DNA from: Branchiostoma belcheri
Lineage: Eukaryota; Chordata; Leptocardii; Amphioxiformes; Branchiostomatidae
Length of the DNA: 64,000 nucleotides
Reading direction: 5' to 3'
Assembly (NCBI RefSeq): GCF_001625305.1
Contig: NW_017802935.1
Location: forward strand, 3,431,599-3,495,598
Below, one piece after another: positions 15,101 to 30,100 of the stretch (the first letter of the stretch is position 1; each line of letters starts with the position of its first letter). A program made the translations under genes and the position numbers. The notes under the pieces were generated by a model that worked only from the letters and a program-made list of their open reading frames with translations, was not told the origin of the DNA and made no database searches.

Positions 15101-18100
15101 TGGTATGTAAATGAATGCAAATATATATACGTACAACAATTTATTAATGATTACATACATGTACATGTATATGTATGAACATATTTTAATGCTTTAACAC
15201 ATATTGAATAGCCAATACCAATTTATTTCTGTACATGTTGCTCCCATACATCTAATAAAGTAAAAATTTTTTCTTTAGCCAGAAGATTACATGAACTGGA
15301 AGAGATTTAACTTGACTTTGACTATATTCACTCCCTAAAACAACTTAGGAACCAAGACTTTTCCCTCCGACTGTTCTCACGTTGATATTCTGGTTCAGCA
15401 ATCTGTTTTTTAAACCCGAGAATTAAAATCATTAAGGCCTTATCGTCCTAAGAATGTTTAAGAAAACATGACTTTCTTTCTGGAACTTAAGATGGCCTAA
15501 ATCTTTATCTGGTTGATGATTTTCCACAGATGTTCTTAGGTCACCTAATCACAGTGTAATCTTCCTGGCTCCTTCATGCTCTAATAAGAAAATGATGGTT
15601 GGAGTTTTTCCAGAGGTGTCAGGGACAGGAATCTACATATTAGGCTGTGCTCAGAATACTGTCCATTTTATATGTCGACCACTAAAAATACATGTAGCTC
15701 TCCTTGCAGTGTTAGAAATTCTCATCTGAACTCTGTATTTTGCAGAGATATTTCTGATATTGCAGAAGAAAAATTAAGCAACCTGCAATTTTGCAGACTG
15801 AAAAAATCAGGCTAGGATTTCAATGGTGTTTAAGAGCTTTTGTGTTTACTACACAAATTTTTCAAATTGTATGTAAAATGTAAAACATTCAATTTTGCAT
15901 GTGCCATGGGTTTAGAACTGGACGTTAAAGTGTGTATTTGCAGTCTTTCTGAATTGCAGAACAAAATTTTGACATTGTACAGTATTGCAGAACACTGAAA
16001 AAAAAGTACATGTATTTCTACCACTAAGGAGCATTTATTACAGTTACAACATCACTGTATGCATCATTTAACTGTGTCAACTAATTGGGCAGCACTCATT
16101 TCACGTCATTGGTTATAAATGTGTGACTGTGCATGTGAATGTAGGTATGATTGTGTGAACATTTTATCACAGAACATACCAATGAATATGTACATATTTT
16201 TCTCTGTTCACATGAATAGGCCTTTATCTATTACATATCTTCACTGTGCGCTGTCATGTAATGGATGACAATGATGTAATTCTTGGATGCTCTGTACAAC
16301 CTGATTTAATATTGCTGGAAAATTATTTTTCTTCTGACAAATTGGAGTTACATATTTCCCTCCTTTTCAACATATTTTCAATATTGATTATTCTTTTTTA
16401 TAATTCCAATGTCTTAAAATTAAGAGCAGGGCCTAAAGCCAAAAGGTGGGCGGGAATTAATTTTCAAGTCCCCCACCCCCATTTTGTTTTTGCATACTAG
16501 TAACACTGCACCTGTAACATATTAATTCTTTAGATAATCCTAGAGATAATATAAATATTAGCAGTGTCCCTTTTCCTATGTGTGGGTCATGTAAACCATG
16601 GAGAGTGAAATTTGATTATACCACTGGGCCTCCTAGCAATTGCTACAATGTACGAAATTGCTATTCATAGACATACACCAAATGTCTCAACAATTCAGCC
16701 TAAAACAACTGCATGAAAACAATTCTGTACGTTCGCTGCGATATAATTGTCAGTCGTCTGGATTTCCCGGCGATATTACAGCACCCCGGCAATGCAACAG
16801 TGTAAGTGCCTCTGACAAGGAGCGAAGACGGCCCCCTCATTCTGCATGCAACACATGTCTCCTCTAGCCATGAACATGACATGAAACTGACAACACGCAG
16901 AAACTGAAATAAGATCTGCCTCCTCAATGATTCACGGCCAGATAGAAAAGCAAACACAGATAACAGGCCACCTGAAAAACCTCGCCGTCATTAAATCATC
17001 CCAGCTATAATAACCCGCCCTGCAAAACAACCATCCCAGGAAAGATTATAAACAAATTGTTGCTCTTAGGGGGAAACCTCGGTAGAATTCCAATCCTGAG
17101 AGCTGTAAAATGCAATGCATCTGTAGGAGTATGCAATGGTATAAACACGAGATTAAGCTCGCAAATTGCGCTGTCGCGGCGGAGGATGAATAGACGGCCG
17201 TATTAAGGGCTTACCTTTCCTTCGCGCCCGTGTCCTGATAAAGGGGAAGTGCAGATAGAATTTCAGGTTGCCCAAAGCAGCCATGGTGACACGGTGAGGG
17301 AAACGCTAGTGGATTTGCATACAGATTCACTTGGGTCGGACAGAAGAGAGAGAGAGGCGAGGTGGACCCTTCCACTCACCAACAGGCCACATCCGAGGGG
17401 ATGACCGACGATCGAATCAACATGCGGTTGGGAGAGAAAACGATGGAAGAGGAGAGCGACGACTCGCAGGATTGGTCATGACGTGCGCATCGCACAAAAC
17501 ACTGTTATAAGGACTGAATACAGACGGCCCCGAGATGGGGGCAATATTCCAGACAGGAGAAAATAAGACTCTGGCTGGACAGACAGCTCCCAATCCTGCA
17601 AGTCAGATGAAAGATGATACAAGAAGGCTGCAGGGGAAAACATCGACTGGTCCACTTACAAATGAGCGGGGGGGATGCTTCATCTTTTTTTACTGCAAAT
17701 TCGTCCACAACTCTTAAAAACCAGAATAAACCTTACACACATACCACAAGCGTACCACTACCACGATAATTATTGATACAATAACTTATCGTCAACGTGA
17801 TATTAAAAAGGAGAATTAGTCCACGTACGAGGAACCCTGCGAAAGGTATGGACCCTTCCAAGTAGTGCAGGGACTGGCTCGTGCATGCAAATGACTTCAG
17901 CTGATCAGGGCCAACATGTCTACATCAGACTCGTTACAATCAAATCCTCCAGATAAAATCATTACGACATTTTTAAGGAGCAGAAAACAGCCGTATTACT
18001 CGATACCCTAAAATCTCAACAGGTGGCACAAAACATCAAATTTAGAACATTTTTACATCACAGTAAGTACCAAAAATGATTTTATAAAACAAACATGACA

Positions 18101-21100
18101 AAAAGAAATCCTACTCATTCTATAGAAGATGTACTATACTTTATATTACATGTGACATTGTATTCAGATATCTTACATCTAGATAACAGTATTGCACAAA
18201 AGGTAGTGTTACTGTTACTATCATTTCTTCACAGTTATTTGTTATTGACTATTTATCTCTTGCTTGTCTTCCACTTTGTGCTTGGCATTTTTTTAAATCA
18301 AATATGGTATAATATCTTAGGTCTGAATTGATAGTTAATTACAAATATTATGATGTATGAATTCAATCAATTTGGTGGGATATTCAAAAATCATTCGAAG
18401 GGAATAAAACTACTTTTAAGATTACAAAATGTCTTCATATAATCAACATTTTTCTGATTAAGCATCTTGCATTAAAATGCATTTTTCATATCATAATCAA
18501 TTCCCTCATAGTTACTGCATACCTGAAAGCATAGTGCAACATACATGAACACATTGTAATGTATGGTGGCAATTATGGTGGTAACCAGGCATTACCCTAC
18601 CATTGATAATTAGCCCTTTGGGACAACCTTGCAATATGGATCTTCAATGGACCATTTTCACTGACCTTCAGCCATTTTAATCTCAGGGGTCGTAAGATAT
18701 TTTTCAGCAGTAACAACATGTTGGAAATTAATCTTTTAGCCACATATGTGATAACATTGTGAATATCAAAAGTTCAGCTACATGAACAAGTACTTTGCAT
18801 AATTAACCATACATAACAGTGCTAGGAAATGCTACCTCTGGAAAAATCTGTTCCTTCCTAGAAGTTATATTTTTATTGAGGAATTAGCATAGTTAGAGTT
18901 CCGAGAAATAAGAGGGCAAACCACATGAGCAAGATAATTTCATTGTGAAACACCCACCTTTTTTTAGCACACATACATGCATTGGGAACACAAAATGAAA
19001 CCAATAGTCTTTTGTGTCATTTCAACATTTCCTAAAATCACTGTTGAAAAATGTATTAAGTATCATTCTGGACAAATAACCTTTCTACAATCTCTGAAGA
19101 ATTAACCTTCACCTGGCTAAGGTAGGTACAATGTATAAGACACCAAATTATGCACATGTATTATGATAACACCCCTTTCCAGTCCAAGAGAATGGACCAG
19201 CCCAACAATAATATATTGCCTCAGGCATTTGTACGCGCAGGAAGCTACCACCCACACACAAATGGTGGGACGCATAAAAGCTTGCCTGGAAAGCCTTTGA
19301 TTTGACATCATAAATTAATAGGAATCTAATAAGACCACCTTCCGACATGACAGAAAATTGAAAAGAAACGCGTCTTTGAAGTATGAAATCACACATAGGT
19401 CACTTATTGCATGGCCACTGGCTGTGAGAGTGGGTGGACATGATAAGGGCTTGTCCTCTTTTCTCATCTGTCCTAGTTATTTTCTAGAAAATGCTTAATC
19501 AGATTACCAGTAAGATGAACCCTAACCCACATTACAATATATTCAACACATTGCCGTCCTCCTTTTTTCTTTTTTACAAACCTGATAATAAAACTTCATT
19601 TTTCAGTACTGGTAAAGGCAGTAGGGTGAGTTTGTATTGGAATACAGAGCCTTTACCTCCCCAACTGAAGACAGCTACACATTTACCCCTGGATGGAGTG
19701 AGGAAAATGACTTCTGCAAGGAAAAAACATCCGGCCCAGAACAACCAGGCTTAAAACCCAGGACCTCTTTATGTTTGCTGACTTTTTCTAAGTTCATCCC
19801 CCAACACCTAGTTCAACAACCAACACCTAATCGATGGTAAGATCCTTAAAACAATCATTAACTTGACCTGTATTAAGACATATTTTTTGACCAGCACAAG
19901 TAAAACATCAACTGATATTCATAAACATATTCACATATCCCACGCAGAGTCAAACCAGCCCATCCAAAAAGGTATGAGATATGCCTCAGTAAACATACTA
20001 AATGTTCCACTTTGCATGCTACCCTTCTTGTCTATATATCAATAAGGCCATGTTGATTTGATTATATGGATGACATCCTCTGGGAACCCCAAAACTGATG
20101 TGCGCGTGCGAATAAAAAAAAAGTTTTGCAAAAAAAAAAAGTTGCTTTCACTATGAAATCTACGTGGTCATGAAGGTTGAACAAATGGCACAGAATATGT
20201 TATGGCGAATAATCTACTCTTCGAATTCATTTCTTTACATTTTTGTCTTTTTTCCTTTGATTTTGGCATTCTACGACACTGGTATCGTTTCTAAATGTTT
20301 TCCTTGCAACTTATGGTATATTGTTGCTCATTTAGCAACTGTTTTGCACGATTTACAGTATGGTTGAAAACCTTTTTTTTTTTGGAAACGGCCGAAAATT
20401 CATGCGCGCGCGGATGTCATCCATATAATCAAATCAACATGGCCTAACTAACAGGAAAACCAACACCACATGCTCAGTAGTGCCATCTAGTGACTTCATC
20501 ACAAACTGCAAACATGCTACTTCAACATTGCACATTCAAATGCTACAATCAAACTTGCAGTACTGTCCATCAAAATAAATAGCCATATTTTCATTGGTCT
20601 ACTAGCACAGTTTGAAGAAATCAGGCTACGTTTTGTTGCTGTGGGTCTTTCTTCTATAACCGACTCAGTCATGAGTTGCAGATCTAAAAACCTGATCATA
20701 TGTGTGAAGCTAAGCTGTTTTGACAACTTAAATGACTTCACATGTTTTTGCTGAGTTTCTTCTTCTCCAAACAATTAAAGGCGATGACCATGACCAGAGG
20801 TCTGTCACCATGGCAACTAGTACTAGTACTGTAGTAGTGTTGGGTTACATTTTATAGGAGGACAGAGCTGGAGGGGCTGCTCACCATACTAGTATATTTG
20901 AATGTGCTTGAGTGAGAATAAACAGTAGTGTGTTGGGATAGACCATGTGAAGGTAAAAAGCATGCATCATTTGCTTTGCAAATGTTTCTTTTCTAGTTAA
21001 AGAAGCAGTTCTTACCGTCCATGCTGAGACTGCTGCGGGAGTGAGCCACGGCGAGGATGTTGTTTGGGACTAGTCCCTCGGCTGACGGGCTGTTCTCCGT

Positions 21101-24100
21101 CAGTAGCGTACGCACCAGACAGAACTCGGGCTTGTTCTCGGGACGGTCCAGAAGCTCCACCGTCTGACCCTTAAAGACGGTGATCTCTTGGCTGCCAGTC
21201 GCCTCAAAGTCTTCCACGACAAGCGTGACCTCATGACCCGAGTTGCCACTTTCAAACTGAAAGAAACAAAGATGACATCAGTTTCACTCAAACATTCAAT
21301 GTATAATGTGTCACTGCAGTTCACCTCTTATCTGTAAGAGGCATGACTTACCTACACTGTCGTGGACTGGGATGTGGAAATGCTCCTTTACTCATTCAAA
21401 CAGCAAGGAGGTAAATATTTAATGTGGTCTCAGATGTTTTCTTAGGATTAACATATTAAATCCAATGGAAGGCAATAACAGCAGTAAATTCAGCACCTGG
21501 ACAGACCCCATCCAACAGTGAACCAAAAATGGAAAATTTGCAATGTTTCCATTTTTCACCACCTCTACAAATGTAGATTATGACAACCCTTATTCATCTT
21601 ACTTTAAAAAAAAAATTATTCTCAATTTCTATGCTTTATTTCAAGTTTATATGCTTTAACCAATTAGAAGTACAAGAAATATTGAATTTGTTATGAACAA
21701 GTTACATGTAAAAATATGAGAAAAATGTAATTACTTCCTTGTATAACATTTGATTTGAATGAAAACCTCTATCTATATCATTCATATGGTAATTTTGAAG
21801 ATGACATGTTGAGGGCAATGAGAAAATAACTGTTTATTATTGCCACCTCAAGTTGGAAATCAACCCTTTATACTCTGCCCCCAACACACACACAAGCCCC
21901 CTATCAAAACACAGTTACATAATTCACCAACAATATCACATTAGAAACCCCACAATTTTCACTCCACTAAATGGAGGCCTTAAATCGAACGGCAGCGGTT
22001 TGTCCAAACTGAACGCCGGGTTGTAAAATGGTTCCTAATTGGTGTACACAGCTGGAGCGGGCGTAATGCACTAATGGGTTTCTGAAGGGCAGGACTTGTA
22101 CTAGGATATCACCTATCTGTATCTGTATCTGTATCTGTATAGCCGGTATAACCGCCTTTCGGCGTAACACACCAGCTTCGCAGGCACGCGGCGCGGTGGC
22201 AGCTGGCTATATTACACCGATCGACCTGTTACACCTAACCCTTGAACTTCTAGCTCTAGACATTGTTTAAAGCTATCTATTGACAATGCCCCTACTGTAC
22301 TTGGTGACAGTGAGTTCCACTCTGCGATAGTTCTAGGAAAGAATGAATTCTTGAACACCTCAATCCTTGGTTGATAACTCTGGTACTTGAATGCATGGCT
22401 AACTAAACCTAACTTGTAGGGACGGGAAAGTATGGGTTGATAGTAGTGAAAACACTGTTAGTAGGGAAGGAAATGTCTTTTCAAATGCTGAGCAGAAAAT
22501 AAACTACACATGGAGCCAGGCATTTTTAGTCCACCCCCTTACTTTTAATCTACTTCACTTTATCCTAATCTGCTGACAAAATTACTTTCATTTTAAAGAC
22601 ATCCCTTTATATATAGGTTCATCAGTGGACACCATAAAGTCAACACTAGATCTAACATTTCTTTAAAGAATTCAGAGAGCAAAATTGGAAAAATTCAATC
22701 AAAGCCTAAGCCTATCCCCCTCCCACTGCTCTCCACCCACTCCCACGTAATGCACGCACTAATCACTTTGTTCTCAGCTACTATCTGTGTGTGGGCGACA
22801 TTTCCAAGGCTACAACACACAGTGACACTGGAGATGGGCAGTAGATTCTGGGAGGATTTTCCGTTCTATTACACTAAAGGATCTTCCATTCTATTACACC
22901 GTAATTGGATTTGGCCATTCTAATAAAAATACAATTCTTTGGGTATTGAAATAAATGGATTTATTAAAACAAAGAATGCACTTCAAGCCAAAGTCATGGT
23001 ACATAGTTAAAACAATAAATATAAAATGCTTTTTCTGCATCGGTGAAGGTTAGACATCCAGGTAATAAGATATGCCAAAAAACAGCTACTCAAGCAACTG
23101 GATATGATTTTGGAAACGGTCAGATATTTCAGGTAACACCCACTACCTTTTGTCAGTGACACTGGAGAAATCTCAAAAATCATGAGCAGGAACTCTAATC
23201 ATAGTTCTTCCTTCAGTTTTCTAATTCAAATTCAAGGTCTTAATGTTAAACTTCAGAGCCTTCTGAAAATTAGCTGATATATCTTACATACTAATGACTT
23301 TTTTATAACAGCTGTAACACCAGATACAAGATTGTTTTAAAAGAAAAATCAAACCTTACAAACTCAATACTCCCAGCCATCTAAAGCTGTCCATAAAAAA
23401 GAAACCTGTACCTAACAAGCTCTAATGACCATCAGACATAATTAGGTACATCTAAAGCTACTTCATGCAATGATAGGCAATGATCCTGATTACATGTTAC
23501 AGGTCAATGTTTATATATTACAACACATCGATTTCTTCTAAGAAATGCAAACAGTGCGACGAGGGTAAAAGGGTGATAGAATCTTGGTTAAAATAGCGTG
23601 GCCATGTTAACAATACTGGAAGGAATTACAGCAGGTGATTTATATAAAAATCGATGCACCGTACGGCCCTCCATACATTACCTTCATTTCTGTGCACTGG
23701 AAGAGATAACCAAGCATGTGACAGCCCGTTCACTGGTTTGGGAACATTATTACGACATTTGTCTATGCACGATGGCATTCCGATTCACCAGACTGGGTCT
23801 AGTGTGTAAATCGTGGTGACAAGAATGCCATTACAGCTTCCAGTAATGTACATTTCACAGATGTGTCAACTTTGAAAAATCACCCTCTGTGCTCATACAT
23901 TTTTAGATCTATTGACTGCTGATACCTTTGTCTGGTCGAGCTGAGTATTTTTGCAGAATTCAATCAAAGAAATCTGTACATACGACTGTGATGATTTTGG
24001 TTTGAACGTATATAGCTGCCACGTATTATGATTGTAATGAAATGATATCAATGTGATACTGTATTCCTAAGGTACATGATGTCATAGCTGGCACAACCAA

Positions 24101-27100
24101 ATTAGGGTAAGCCATACCATAACTTAGACAGCAATTCAAATTTCTGACTCTGAGGTCAAATTCCAACTCTAAATCTTGTATTATATAAAGATTTCTTACA
24201 ATGTGAAACATGCTTTGCAAGATAAAACCACAAGTATCATACATCGCATGATTCAAAAAAACATACAGAGACCTAATTAGATTGTAGTAACCAATGAAAA
24301 ACAGTGCTTTTAATTTGGAGTTTACACCAATTTGATTCTCTTCCAACAACAACCATGGTATCGTAACATTTAATCAGCTACTTTTTATAGACAGTGCCTG
24401 CTACATCGTTCAGCACTGTGGATCAGATATCCAGCCTGGCTAGCAAGGAGCAATTAAGTCCAACAACGTCTCTGCCTCCTCAAACACTCATGATTCCTAC
24501 AATTTAGCTTCCAAATCTCTAATTTGTAAGAACGTCAATCTTTGAATCATACATGACAATGATCTATCAATGACTCATCATAAGACAAATGTCAATCACC
24601 TTTGATATAGAACAGAAGGAATACCATGAAATTACATGCATGCTGCTAGAGCTGCTTTAGGCATAATACGAAATGAATCACTGTAAAATGAAATGCCGAG
24701 ATTTCCAATGTTATTAGAAAAACCAACTGGAACGCCAGCCTCATAAATAAAGCAGCGAGTCATGGGCAGCTCAAAATTCAAGCCCAAACGACGTTCACTC
24801 AAGGGTGTTCTACCAGACACGGTGAGCAAAACGATAACACCAGAGGGTACGGGAAATTAACGGGAACATTTGGAGTTACAAAGCCGCCAACCTGTGCCGG
24901 TTGCCACCCCGCAAATCCCAGACATTTCTGGAAGACGTACAGGGCACCACAGACCCGAGAGGACATCTTGAACTGGATAAGAGGGACGCGGGTTTTCATG
25001 AAAGCTGCTATCTCCTCGTGGGACCTGACCTCCCGCTTTCACGCAAACTTGACGAGTGGCATCAGCGCCGCAGCTCTCCTAACAGTCCTGACGTTCACAA
25101 TGCCGCTCGATTGCTACGCGGGGAGCTGTTGAGATTGGAGCGAGCGCCGGTGTGTTTCACACGAGTGCTTCCAGGCCTGAATTTCATTAAGCTGGTGGTT
25201 GACTGTTTTGCGACAAGATGAGATGGCCTGCCTGCTGCAACAGAACCATCCACTCGGTAAATCTGATCTCCCTTCTGACAGCCTGGAATTATTTGGTAAG
25301 GAACACTGGAAATGTATACTACACACATGTAGATGTGTGACAATAGAGATAGCCTCTAGCCTTCAACAGTATCTAACTGGTAGAGGATTGAATTGAATCA
25401 TACATATCCAGGTATGATGTGCATATATAGAAAGAGTTCTGCCTTTTCAAATTGCATACCATGCATATTATTGAACAAATAGGCTTAAGCAGTAAAAATA
25501 AGTGCAAGATAATCTTGATTCCTAAAAATTATTTCAAAAGAATATTAAAGTACTACATGTTCAGGAGAACCCACCATGTTTACACACATACAATGTATAT
25601 AGAATTCTATATTATATACTATGTAACTTGAAAGTTCTATTGCATCTACTATCCCTTCAAACAAAATGTAACCCAAGTTTCCACCTTTCAGAGAATAACT
25701 TGGATTGGCCCAACTGGAGCATCATGGGAATTTTGTCAGTCTTTCCATGCTCGAGGTCAAATGTTACATCAAGACACAAGCCGAGCAAAAACAGTTTTGG
25801 CAGGATGTCAGAACTGCCTGACTCCTCCGACAAATTAATTCCTCAGAGGCCATGCACTCCCTCTCTGCATTTCAGGATAATTGTGTATTTTTGCCTGAAC
25901 TTTGGCCTGATTTTCTAGGAAAAGGAAGGCTCAGTGTAAATTTGGATGTCACATTGCTGCTGGCTCCTTTCCATGGAAAACAGAACAGGCCGTGTTGGCA
26001 GTATATCTCCTGGATTTCTAGCAACAAATCATGGTTGTTAACCCTACAAATTGATGGCATTATAGGTCCGATAAAGTTCTAAAACACTGTGTTAATTGGA
26101 CTGTGATTAGCCAACAAATATCTAGCACTTACACATTAATGACCACCCCCTAAGGGCGTTAATGCACCATCAATGACCTTGGCTAATTCCACGGTTTGAC
26201 ATTGAGGGGGATGACCGTTCTCTCAGGTAAATGTTGCGTAAACATAGTGATTACCCCTGTTGAATCTAAATGGTGGACATTAGGCTTGGGGCGAAACCCC
26301 GCACTTAAAGCTATGCATTCCTCACTGCATTCACGGTGCATGCTGTGAATACGGAAACCACGGTCCTGCACTAATACTTCAGAGGTCAGCTAATGAACGA
26401 ATATACAAGACCCATAATTATACCTCATTGATTATACAGGATCTCTTGTATCTGATTATAAAAAAAATAAAGAAAGAAGACCAGACCTATATATGGTCTA
26501 CACTGCTGTTCAAAGATCTCACAAAAAATCACAGTAGGACATTACATTTTGAACAAATACAAGACCCATAATTATACCTCATTGATTATACAGTATCTGT
26601 TGCAGCCAATAAAAAAAGATACAGAAAGGACAGACCAGACCTATATATGGTCTACACTGCTGTTCAAAGATTTCAGAAAAAAATCACAGGACATTACATT
26701 TTGAACAAATACAAGACCCATAATTATACCTTATTGATTATACAGTATCTGTTGCATCTGATTTAAAAAATAGAGAAAGAAGTACAGACCAGACCTATAT
26801 ATGGTCTACACTGCTGTTCAAAGATTTCACAAAAAATCACAGCAGGACATTACATTTTGCACGGAGGCAGCAGACATTGATATTGACTGAACATAATTAA
26901 ATGCCCATCAGTGGTGTTACGATGAGGTTTCTATCAGTGGAAAACATTTATTCAGCTGCAACAAAATTACTTCCACATATTTTACTGGTCAGAGTATGTA
27001 GATCAATCAAGATCACACTGCCATCTGCACCAATGCAAAATCTAACATGTAACGAAGTTGATCATAGGATGGCAGTTGTTTCTGAACTCAGAACAAGAAA

Positions 27101-30100
27101 AAGCTTAATTTGCAATGTCTAAATGGAAACATGAAGTATTCGCTGACTCCAGTTTAAAAGGTTAATGAACTATGTGCTCATTTTTGACCACTGGCCAAAA
27201 TGTCCACAAGTCTGCTGGCAGAATTGGAACATATTGATCGAAAAATGCAGACAGAAAATCCCTCGCAACTGACGGAACGATGGCAAAGGCCATACCTCTG
27301 AAGCCATGAATTCAAACGAGCCAATGGTGTGGCGGCGTTTCTTCATCCATCTCTTCATACGTCGCATGGCGAGATCCTCCCCCAGATTGCGTGTCAGGTA
27401 AAGGTTTTATGGAAATCCCTCCTATCTGTTGTTAGATGGTGAGGCTGATACGACTGTTCACTATCATGCAAGAAGCGAAACAGGATCTCAACTGTCCTAA
27501 ACTGCTCCCGCGTGCCTCTTGCCAGTACTGGATGTTCACTTGACATTAGGAGGCTCCTTGCCTTGCTGAACAAATATTTAAGGTGCTTAAGATAGTAGAG
27601 AGGGAATGGAGGAGCCTCTGTGTAAATCTCTGCTGTTTATTTGAAGAGTAGAGGATTCTGAAATGTTTATGCTAACTGGTACAGTCCGAAAATACTTCTC
27701 TTAATGATCTACAGATGATGCTTGTTTACTACATGGCTGGCAGACATAAATTACACCAGTTTAACTTATCATTTAGATATCAGAAGTACTAATCTATGTT
27801 TTGGTTTGGCCAAACTATTTGAAAATGGTGATCGTTTTGTTAGATTTCTTGTACTTACTTGTCAATGCTTTCAGTATAAGTTTGACTCTCTGGCTAGTCA
27901 TTGCAGATTGCATAGCAAACTTTATCTAACTTCATACACCAACTGGTAAATCTTATACCCAGATGAAAAGCTGGATAGTTTAGCTTACTTCTAATGTTCT
28001 CAAAAATTCTGACATCTCCCCAGCGCCACAAAAAACCGCTACAACACTCAGATGAGATTTAGATCACAAACAAACACTAAGTAGGTGTCTGATAAAACAG
28101 GATCTAAAAACAAACTTAATTAAAGACCAAGATAGCTCCAACGTTAACTTACACTTTCTCTTTAGTACATAAATGTGACTTTGTAGTCAATCATTTAAAA
28201 CATTGCACTGGAATATACATGTACATGTAGGACGCATAATGTAAGTTATAGAATAGCTTTTGCCAATGCATAAAAATCAAAATCTGTCAAGATAAGATGA
28301 GATAAGATAAGACAGATTTCTATTTTTATGCACTGTAACTTAAACTTGTGGGCTAAGCTATTAACCCTGACGGGCTGTTAAAATACCAACGGTCTTCTTG
28401 CATTTATTATTAATAATATCTGTCATGAACCCCAGAGAACAATAATTTTCATATCACTGTGCTTATTTCACCAAGAGCTACGCACTGATGTCAAACTTGA
28501 ATGTAGAACATCAATTTTCCAAATGTCTAGTAGTGACTTTCCAAAATTAAACTGGCCAGTGTTTTACCAAACTGAATTGTTACCGTTATTATTGTTCCGC
28601 TTTGAAACTTCTAGCACAATCCGTATATAAAAGCTTTGTAGGCACACATACATGTGTGAGCAGAATCTAAAAGAAACTTAGAACGCCTTCACCTTTTGCA
28701 AAAAGCAATAACCTCTTTTTTCAATCTCTGATAAGATTGTAATGTAATGAAATCAAAGCCTGGGCTCCAAGCACTGAGCCTGATTCAATACTAGTACAAG
28801 GGTAGAAGCTTTGAACTGAAAACGAACAGCAAAAATTGCATTCTGCAAATCTTGTCTGTTGACAAGACAGACGTCCTTGCCGCAGGACTTTCAGAATTAG
28901 CCAGCTGATAAAAGCTAATATCCCATAATATACTCCTAGCAGCAAAATGCCATCATGAATTTTTTTGCCATGTTTGTACCTTAGACATAGAGGCAACCCT
29001 GGAACAAAAATCGTATTTCTACTTGGCGCAATGTCAATGATGCATTTCACACGTTTAAAAATGATCCTGTCTGTTTTCTACAATATATATCGCAAAGAAG
29101 CTCTTCCTCATAAACCACCATCTGAACTACTGTCGCCCGTAGTTCGTTATTTTACGGGTGGACCCCATGCGTCAATCTCCTGTGTGCTGCTGGGAACTTT
29201 GCTGCGTGATGAGAGGAATGCCAAGTGGCCATGACAAATATTTTGTGATGTAGTTATTTGGGTCACTGGTTTGGGCCGGAGTCCCCAAGGCAACACTGTG
29301 GGTACCGTTTTGGGGCTTTCTCAAAATTTCCTGGACCTCAATGACCAAACAGACAATGAAAATTCTTTTAACAACGATTGATATAATCTTAAAATCTTGC
29401 TCAAGGGTTAGCATTGTGTTTCTGTAAGGAAAAAAATATTTGACCGCAATCCTAGGTATCTCATTCTCAATACAAGTGTAAACTCAAACAATTCACAGTA
29501 ACCAGCTTATTACTAGGTACAGGTACATGATTCTGCAATATATGACTCACTGAATTCACATAGACAGGCTGGTAGATTTTACTAGATGTTTACAACGAAA
29601 GTTTGAAAGGTCATTAGAAAAATTTGCGTATGCATGACAAACAGGAGCTCTTCTCCTTGCCCTTGAAATGTCCTTGGAAGAATATTTCTTGAGGAATACC
29701 CAACACAGTTAAGGTAACAAAGCACTTGATTCAAAGACACAAAGACATCAAAATTAATTTTGTCTTACTGAAGTCATTTCCATTGTAAACCATAGACATC
29801 CTTTCTGGTAACTCTCTCATAAATAATACTGTTTGAAGAAAAGCCTGAACTTTTGAGACAGCCCTTCGTATCAATTGGGAATTAATGCGGAGGAGTTTCT
29901 GCGAGGAAGTCATCATTAATTTTTCTATAACAGGTAACAACCGGCTGGGTTAATACAGACTTAATTGTTCACACTCCAGGAAATATATACAATCGCAGCA
30001 GAATACTGAACACCCCAAATCCAAATAAGAACTGTCAACAAGTGTCCTCAACAAAGGTTACTGGAACAATACATTAGTAAATAATTAATAACCTTTACAA

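Noticed and set aside
24901..25221. 106-residue plus-strand ORF in a GC-rich block
   Set aside because: No family similarity; the minus strand of the same block has the better-supported first exon B.
26400..26860. CRISPR-like array
   Set aside because: Units of about 153 bp with no spacer structure; it is a eukaryotic intronic tandem repeat.
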